From NCBI GenBank assembly GCA_006227965.1, contig SBFL01000016.1, positions 1 through 5,201 on the forward strand: a stretch of 5,201 nucleotides of DNA, written 5' to 3'. The notes under the pieces were generated by a model. The model was not told the origin of the DNA, did no database searches, and saw only the letters and a list, made by a program, of their open reading frames with translations. Below, piece by piece: positions 1-5,201 of this stretch (within the stretch, counting starts at the first letter, position 1; every line of letters begins with the position of its first letter). The stretch comes from Bacteroidota bacterium (GTDB lineage: Bacteria > Bacteroidota > Bacteroidia > Flavobacteriales > Flavobacteriaceae). Made by a program: the position numbers and the translations under genes.

Positions 1-131
1 TGAAGGGTAAAAAAGTTTTCTCGGTACAATACCACCCCGAAGCGAGCCCTGGCCCCCACGATGCGGAATATCTCTTTGACCAGTTCTTTGAATTGATCCG
101 GGAATCCATTTCCAGGGATGTCGTTGTTTAA
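1..131 (+). CDS. carA: Carbamoyl-phosphate synthase small subunit, C-terminal end (partial)
   Basis: Only the last 42 codons and the TAA stop are present, read in the frame that begins at base 3; the gene starts upstream of the window. The visible peptide contains the segment [12 protein letters not shown], which closely matches the end of the class I glutamine amidotransferase domain of CarA. Its HPE holds the His (codon 33-35) and Glu (codon 39-41) of the Cys-His-Glu triad that releases ammonia from glutamine; the nucleophilic Cys lies upstream. CarA passes this ammonia to CarB, which makes carbamoyl phosphate for arginine and pyrimidine synthesis in the cytoplasm. The SPGPHD continuation and the following LFDQFFELI helix separate CarA from other GATase enzymes such as GuaA or TrpG. 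The protein ends 15 residues after that helix, a normal place for CarA. Enolase follows after 63 bp on the same strand. Confidence 0.9.
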   Translation, partial: KGKKVFSVQYHPEASPGPHDAEYLFDQFFELIRESISRDVVV

Positions 132-1487
<1,356 letters not shown>

Positions 1488-1508
1488 TTTATCGGTTTAT
1501 TAACATCC

Positions 1509-1536
1509 GGAAAGACTCTGTGATCAGGGTCTTTTC
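1509..1536 (+). terminator. Intrinsic-terminator-like hairpin after eno
   Basis: Bases 1511-1520 (AAAGACTCTG) pair with 1525-1534 (CAGGGTCTTT) around a TGAT loop, with one T-G wobble at 1517/1528. The stem can extend to 1509/1536 with one more wobble. The A-rich 5' side and T-rich 3' side resemble flavobacterial intrinsic terminators and the one after gltA. The weak point is the tail: after the stem comes CTATTTTGG rather than a clean T-run, so termination may be partial. It sits 21 bp after the eno stop and separates eno from glgA. Confidence 0.65.
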
Positions 1537-1589
1537 CTATTTTGGCCCCATGGAGCACGAGATTTGGAACCCATCAAAAACACTTTGAG

Positions 1590-3131
1590 ATGAGCCATCA
1601 ATTTTTATTCATTGCAGCGGAAAACGATGCCCTGCCGGAATGCAAGGCCGGGGGGATGGGAGATGTCGTAAGGGATGTTCCCAGGGAGATAGCGGAAAGG
1701 GGAGATACTGTCCGGGTGGTTGTCCCGTCCTATGGGAGGCTCCACCAGGCCGGAACACTAGTGTCCACCCTTGAATTTTCACTTAGGGGGGTATCTTATT
1801 CTGCAGGGCTCTTCAGGGTGGAACCGAAGAAAAATTCTGCCGGCATCACCCATTACGTGATCCACCACCCGGAAATCACCGCCGGGGAAATCGCCCATAT
1901 GTACCACCACGACCCGGATGAACCTTTCTACACGGACACAGTGAAATTCACCATTTTCTGTACGGCCGTGGCAGAAGGGGTGAAGCAGGGGGCTTTCGGG
2001 GATGTGCAGTTCATACACCTGCATGACTGGCACAGTAGCCTGTTGTTGTTCCTTAGAGAATTCCATCCTGACTACAGCATCCTGAAAAACATCCGGGTAG
2101 TCTACAGTATTCACAACCTGGCGATACAGGGGATACGTCCTTTTGAAGGGAATTATTCTTCCCTGGAACACTGGTACCCGGGCCTGGACTATGACCGGAA
2201 AGCCCTTCAGGACCCCCGCTATTTGGACTGCATGAACCTGATGGCCCTCGGGATCAGGCTGGCCGATGGGGTGCACACCGTGTCACCCACATATAAAAAT
2301 GACATCATGAAGCCCAGTGCTCCCCCGGAGTTCATAGGCGGTGAGGGACTGGAAGAAGATTTGGCGAATGCCGACCGGCAAGGGCGCCTACACGGAATCC
2401 TGAACGGGTGTAATTACCTCAACATTCGTACGGCCCAACCCGGGACTCTGTTTCCGAGTACTGCCAAAGCAATTTTCCGCTGGCTGCAGATGGAAGACAA
2501 AAAGTACAAGGCGGATTTCCTGGCACATACGGGGGAGAAGGTCATTCGCCTGATGGAGGAGCCGCCTGGGATGATTTGTTCGAGTGTGGCAAGGCTCACC
2601 GAACAGAAATTCTTTTTTTTCAAACGTTCCCCTGAGAGCCTCCTGCACATTTTAGAACGGCTCGAGAAGATAGGCGGGGTCTATATGCTGCTGGGTACGG
2701 GAGCGCCTGACTATGAGGAATTTTTCAGGGATGTAAGCTACCGCCACCCCAGTTTCATCTTCATCAATGCACAGAGTGAAGACCTGATCGATTCTATGTA
2801 CCTGGAAACGAACCTCTACCTCATGCCCAGCCTTTTTGAACCCTGTGGGATCAGCCAGATGCTTGCCATGAGAAACGGGAATCCCTGTCTTGCGCATGCC
2901 ACGGGCGGGTTGAACGATACCATCAGCCACCTGAAAACCGGTTTCCTGTTCGGGGGGGACCGCTATTCAGAGAAGATTGACCAGCTGCAGAAAGTATTTG
3001 ACCTGGCTCTGACACTTTTTCTGGAGGAGCCTCAGACCTGGGAGAAAATTCGCAACCAGGCCCGCAAACAGCGATTCACCTGGCGAAAATCCGTGGATGC
3101 GTATTACCGGGATTTGTACGGTATTGATTAG
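1590..3131 (+). CDS. glgA: Glycogen/starch synthase, GT5 family (GlgA-type, divergent)
   Basis: The predicted role is transfer of glucose, normally from ADP-glucose, to the non-reducing end of an alpha-1,4-glucan in the cytoplasm. The 513-residue protein shows the GT-B layout of GT5 synthases (E. coli GlgA has 477). The N-terminal domain has KAGGMGD (19-25, the K-x-G-G nucleotide-sugar loop), HDWH (145-148), IHNLAIQG (174-181), VSPTY (231-235), and GILNG (269-273, Asn272 likely matching E. coli Asn246). The C-terminal domain has ARLTEQK (334-340; Arg335 and Lys340), LLGTG (367-371), SLFEPCGISQ (414-423; catalytic Glu417) and ATGGLNDT (437-444). The ATG at 1590 gives a normal first beta strand, MSHQFLFIAAEN. 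An in-frame TTG at 1542 would add 16 residues unlike the family, beside the eno terminator. The N-terminus and the FFFF after QK are unlike the GlgA I would expect in Bacteroidetes. No glgB or glgC lies in the window. GT5 membership is firm; the donor is inferred. Confidence 0.92.
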   Translation: MSHQFLFIAAENDALPECKAGGMGDVVRDVPREIAERGDTVRVVVPSYGRLHQAGTLVSTLEFSLRGVSYSAGLFRVEPKKNSAGITHYVIHHPEITAGEIAHMYHHDPDEPFYTDTVKFTIFCTAVAEGVKQGAFGDVQFIHLHDWHSSLLLFLREFHPDYSILKNIRVVYSIHNLAIQGIRPFEGNYSSLEHWYPGLDYDRKALQDPRYLDCMNLMALGIRLADGVHTVSPTYKNDIMKPSAPPEFIGGEGLEEDLANADRQGRLHGILNGCNYLNIRTAQPGTLFPSTAKAIFRWLQMEDKKYKADFLAHTGEKVIRLMEEPPGMICSSVARLTEQKFFFFKRSPESLLHILERLEKIGGVYMLLGTGAPDYEEFFRDVSYRHPSFIFINAQSEDLIDSMYLETNLYLMPSLFEPCGISQMLAMRNGNPCLAHATGGLNDTISHLKTGFLFGGDRYSEKIDQLQKVFDLALTLFLEEPQTWEKIRNQARKQRFTWRKSVDAYYRDLYGID

Positions 3132-3138
3132 GGGCCAC

Positions 3139-3177
3139 CTGCCTTTACACCTATTGTTAATATAGGTTTAAAGGTAG
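3139..3177 (+). repeat. Long imperfect inverted repeat downstream of glgA
   Basis: Two 16-base arms (3139-3154 and 3162-3177) face each other across a 7-base spacer, TGTTAAT. Fourteen positions form Watson-Crick pairs, one is a G-T wobble (3141/3175) and one a C/T mismatch (3148/3168). It starts 8 bp after the glgA stop, where a terminator would be expected, but no T-run follows, so it is not a classic intrinsic terminator. It may be an RNA 3'-end hairpin that stabilises or helps end the glgA transcript. Alternatively its core, ACCTAT-N7-ATAGGT, could be a DNA-binding site upstream of the gltA promoter. The structure is seen directly; both roles are inference. Confidence 0.6.
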
Positions 3178-3185
3178 CGATCACA

Positions 3186-3216
3186 TTGTTAAAACAGGGG
3201 CTTTTTGTTACCTTTA
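3186..3216 (+). promoter_or_regulatory. Candidate gltA promoter (Bacteroidetes sigma-type)
   Basis: TTG at 3186-3188 is followed after 20 bases by TACCTTTA at 3209-3216. This matches the Bacteroidetes housekeeping promoter pattern, TTG about 20 bases upstream of TAnnTTTG, except that the final G is A. Transcription would start near 3221-3223 and leave a leader of about 30 bases before the gltA ATG, a normal length. It lies after the glgA stop and its hairpin, so gltA is probably transcribed on its own. The assignment rests on pattern only. Confidence 0.5.
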
Positions 3217-3235
3217 CAAGACGTGCGAACCTTTA
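3205..3235 (+). promoter_or_regulatory. Second, offset promoter-like copy upstream of gltA
   Basis: The same arrangement recurs exactly 19 bp downstream of the first: TTG at 3205-3207, 20 bases, then AACCTTTA at 3228-3235. It lacks the leading T and the final G of TAnnTTTG, so it is the weaker match. If used, the leader would be only about 10 bases. It may be a secondary start, or the heptamer ACCTTTA (3210-3216 and 3229-3235) may be a repeated protein-binding site instead. Confidence 0.25.
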
Positions 3236-3250
3236 GAAAAACAAACGGCA

Positions 3251-4534
3251 ATGGCAGATAAAGCAAGCTTATCCTTCAGAGGAGAGACCTATGAATTTCC
3301 CGTTGTGGAAGGGACTGAAAAAGAACTGGCAATCGACATAAAATCCCTGAGGAGCTCCTCAGGGCTGATCACCCTGGACCCGGGCTACAAGAATACGGGG
3401 TCCTGTGAGAGTGCCATTACCTTCCTGGACGGAGAAAAGGGAATCCTCAGATACAGGGGCTATGCCATTGAAGAACTGGCCGAGAAGGCAGATTTTCTCG
3501 AAGTAGCCTATCTGCTGATCTTCGGTGAGCTTCCCAATAAAGAGCAACTGGCGAAATTCCATTCGGACATTAAGGCCGAATCCCACGTGGATGAAGAGAT
3601 GAAGAAGATCCTGGACGGCTTTCCGAAATCGGCCCATCCGATGGGAGTGCTTTCTGCCCTGACCAGTGCCCTGATCGCGTTTAACCCCTCTGCGGTGGAT
3701 GTAACCTCTGAGGAGGACCTCTACCACGCCATTGTCCGCCTGCTGGCAAAATTCCCTGTACTGGTATCCTGGACACTGAGAAAGAAGATGGGGCTCCCTC
3801 TGGATTACGGGGATGATTCACTTGGTTATGTGGAGAACATCCACAAGATGATGTTCAAGCGTCCCAACCGGGAATACCGGGTCCATGAAGAGGTGGTGCA
3901 GGCCCTCGACCAATTGCTGATCCTGCATGCAGACCACGAACAGAACTGTTCCGCGTCTACGGTTCGTATTGTGGGGTCTTCCCACGCAGGCCTCTTTGCT
4001 TCTATCTCCGCGGGGATCTCTGCCCTATGGGGTCCGTTGCACGGAGGGGCAAACATGGCCGTCCTCGAGATGCTGGAGGCGATACAGGCCGATGGAGGGG
4101 ACACCAAAAAATACATGGCAAAGGCCAAGGACAAGGATGATCCATTCCGCCTGATGGGCTTTGGACACAGGGTTTACAAGAATTTTGATCCCCGCGCCCG
4201 CATCATCAAGAAGGCGGCTGACCAGGTGCTTGGGCAACTCGGTGTGGAAGACCCGATCCTGGAGGTAGCCAAGGGCCTTGAAAAAGAAGCCCTGGAGGAT
4301 CCGTACTTCGTGGAACGGAAACTCTATCCGAATGTGGATTTCTATTCGGGGATCATTTATCGGGCCCTGGGAATCCCTATCGATATGTTTACGGTAATGT
4401 TTGCCCTTGGTCGTCTTCCCGGATGGATCGCACAGTTCCGTGAAATGCGTCTTAACCATGAACCCATAGGACGGCCACGGCAGGTTTACACAGGGGAAAA
4501 CTACAGGCCGTTTAAGCCTCTTAACAAAAGGTAA
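3251..4534 (+). CDS. gltA: Citrate synthase (type II, E. coli GltA-like)
   Basis: This enzyme condenses acetyl-CoA with oxaloacetate to citrate and CoA, the entry step of the TCA cycle, in the cytoplasm. The 427-residue protein has the same length as E. coli GltA and aligns with it nearly end to end, including the N-terminal beta-rich domain (about 1-60) found in the hexameric type II enzymes. The catalytic triad is present: His264 in GPLHGGAN, His306 in MGFGHRVYKN and Asp363 in PNVDFYSG. His229 in LHADHEQN, Arg388 and Arg408 (GRPRQ) match substrate-binding positions. In contrast, most residues I recall as forming the NADH inhibitory site of the E. coli enzyme are replaced (see findings), so NADH inhibition is doubtful. 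The ATG at 3251 yields the family N-terminus MADKASLSF and follows an A-rich leader without a Shine-Dalgarno. A promoter-like sequence lies upstream, and a strong terminator lies 24 bp after the stop, which suggests a single-gene transcript. Confidence 0.97.
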   Translation: MADKASLSFRGETYEFPVVEGTEKELAIDIKSLRSSSGLITLDPGYKNTGSCESAITFLDGEKGILRYRGYAIEELAEKADFLEVAYLLIFGELPNKEQLAKFHSDIKAESHVDEEMKKILDGFPKSAHPMGVLSALTSALIAFNPSAVDVTSEEDLYHAIVRLLAKFPVLVSWTLRKKMGLPLDYGDDSLGYVENIHKMMFKRPNREYRVHEEVVQALDQLLILHADHEQNCSASTVRIVGSSHAGLFASISAGISALWGPLHGGANMAVLEMLEAIQADGGDTKKYMAKAKDKDDPFRLMGFGHRVYKNFDPRARIIKKAADQVLGQLGVEDPILEVAKGLEKEALEDPYFVERKLYPNVDFYSGIIYRALGIPIDMFTVMFALGRLPGWIAQFREMRLNHEPIGRPRQVYTGENYRPFKPLNKR

Positions 4535-4558
4535 TACCATGCCGGTTTTTCAAATTAC

Positions 4559-4585
4559 AGGACCCCATTTCCGGGGTCCTTTTTT
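4559..4585 (+). terminator. Rho-independent terminator after gltA
   Basis: AGGACCCC (4559-4566) pairs perfectly with GGGGTCCT (4573-4580) around an ATTTCC loop, and six T residues run from 4580 to 4585. This is a textbook intrinsic terminator placed 24 bp after the gltA stop. It should end the gltA transcript before the DDAH-like gene, which begins only 31 bp further on, although some read-through is possible. Confidence 0.9.
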
Positions 4586-4590
4586 GTATC

Positions 4591-4600
4591 TTGCCGGCAA
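4591..4600. repeat. 10-bp perfect palindrome TTGCCGGCAA
   Basis: A perfect palindrome lies between the gltA terminator and the start of the DDAH-like gene, 15 bp before its ATG. Its left half-site TGCCGG also occurs at 4540-4545 and could pair with CCGGCA at 4594-4599, enclosing the terminator hairpin. It could be an operator for the downstream gene, but a 10-bp palindrome can arise by chance and no function is shown. Confidence 0.3.
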
Positions 4601-4615
4601 AAAGCAGGTCCCTAT

Positions 4616-5201
4616 ATGTTCAATCTGCACATAAAAGACGAAACCTCACCCCTGAGGTCCGTACTTCTGGGAACCGCCGCCCAGCCAGGGCCTGAACCCA
4701 GGCCCCAAGAAGCCTATGACCCCAAATCACTGGAGCATATCCTGGCAGGCACATACCCCCGGGAGGAAGACATGGTTCTTGAAATGGAAGGGTTTGCAGC
4801 CGTGCTCAGGAAATACAACGTACAGGTATTCAGGCCAAAGGTATTGCCTGATTGCAACCAAATATTTTCCCGTGATATCGCCTTTGTGGTAGATGACAAA
4901 CTGGTGAAAGCCAATATCCTGCCAGAGCGGGAGCGGGAGTTTGATGCCATCCTGCATGTACTGGAGCATATCGAGAAGGAACAGGTATTGGTGCCCCCGG
5001 AAGAAGTCCATGTGGAAGGCGGGGATGTCATGCCCTGGGGCGAATACCTCTTTGTGGGCACTTATACGAAACCGGATTACCGGGAGTATATCACAGCCCG
5101 CACGAACCAGGAGGCAGTGGACTATCTGAGGGAGCGGTTTCCCTCCAGGACCGTAAAGGCCTTAGAACTTAGGAAGTCCAATACGGACCCCCGTAAGAAT
5201 G
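4616..5201 (+). CDS. Dimethylarginine dimethylaminohydrolase-like protein, N-terminal part (partial)
   Basis: The first 195 codons are present and the frame runs off the window without a stop. The protein resembles the dimethylargininase / arginine deiminase-like group of the guanidine-modifying superfamily (alpha/beta propeller fold), which hydrolyses methylated arginines or related guanidino compounds to citrulline and an amine. Visible hallmarks are FSRDIAFV (84-91), with the conserved Arg-Asp, and VEGGDVMPW (133-141), the E-G-G-D motif that lines the guanidino pocket. YDPKSLEHI (34-42) matches my memory of flavobacterial homologues. The catalytic His may fall beyond the visible part, and the nucleophilic Cys, expected near the C-terminus, certainly does, so activity cannot be confirmed. 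The ATG at 4616 is favoured because the N-terminus MFNLHIKDETSPLRSVLLGT matches the family start; the frame is open upstream, but that stretch runs into the terminator. No recognisable promoter or strong Shine-Dalgarno lies in the 31-bp gap. The true substrate, methylarginine or another guanidine, is uncertain. Confidence 0.82.
   Translation, partial: MFNLHIKDETSPLRSVLLGTAAQPGPEPRPQEAYDPKSLEHILAGTYPREEDMVLEMEGFAAVLRKYNVQVFRPKVLPDCNQIFSRDIAFVVDDKLVKANILPEREREFDAILHVLEHIEKEQVLVPPEEVHVEGGDVMPWGEYLFVGTYTKPDYREYITARTNQEAVDYLRERFPSRTVKALELRKSNTDPRKN

Noticed and set aside
1538..1566. Promoter for glgA at TATTTTGG (1538) or GAGATTTG (1559)
   Set aside because: Each matches the -7 pattern imperfectly, and neither has a TTG at the right distance upstream.
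1542..1589. Possible 16-codon N-terminal extension of glgA from a TTG codon
   Set aside because: The extension does not resemble GT5 N-termini and begins directly after the eno terminator stem. The ATG at 1590 gives the expected first beta strand.
1779..2276. Minus-strand open frame of 165 codons inside glgA
   Set aside because: It lies wholly antisense to a well-supported gene and its translation matches no family I recognise. Such frames are common opposite GC-rich genes.
2607..2624. Frameshift at the T-run in glgA
   Set aside because: Conserved GT5 motifs before (ARLTEQK) and after (LLGTG, FEPCG) are in the same frame, so the gene is intact in this copy.
4025..4540. Minus-strand open frame of 171 codons opposite the end of gltA
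   Set aside because: It mirrors the conserved citrate synthase coding sequence and shows no independent protein motif or promoter.

Overview
The window looks like a housekeeping stretch of a Bacteroidetes genome, most likely a member of the Flavobacteriia. All genes lie on the plus strand: the 3' end of carA, then eno, a glgA-type glycogen synthase, gltA, and the first 195 codons of a dimethylarginine dimethylaminohydrolase (DDAH)-like gene. Three things support the assignment. The order carA - eno - citrate synthase - DDAH-like hydrolase is one I recall from flavobacteria. The start codons lack Shine-Dalgarno sequences and follow A-rich leaders. The best promoter candidate fits the Bacteroidetes pattern TTG / TAnnTTTG. 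The base composition looks GC-richer than most flavobacteria, which would suit a Robiginitalea-like genus, but that is only a guess.

Layout: 1-131 carA 3' end; 132-194 a short spacer with no recognisable promoter; 195-1487 eno; 1509-1536 a terminator-like hairpin; 1590-3131 glgA; 3139-3177 a strong inverted repeat just after glgA; 3186-3235 two tandem promoter-like arrangements; 3251-4534 gltA; 4559-4585 a clear intrinsic terminator; 4591-4600 a 10-bp palindrome; 4616-5201 the 5' part of the DDAH-like gene, which runs off the window.

The genes touch central metabolism at several points: carbamoyl phosphate synthesis (CarA), lower glycolysis (enolase), entry into the TCA cycle (citrate synthase), alpha-glucan storage (glycogen synthase) and breakdown of a guanidino compound to a citrulline-type product (DDAH-like). 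They look like separate transcription units placed side by side rather than one pathway operon, because a hairpin follows eno, glgA and gltA.

No exotic or clearly undescribed system is visible. The points most worth a second look are the divergent glgA sitting between eno and gltA, the loss of most of the NADH-inhibition site in an otherwise E. coli-like citrate synthase, and the repeat-rich region upstream of gltA.
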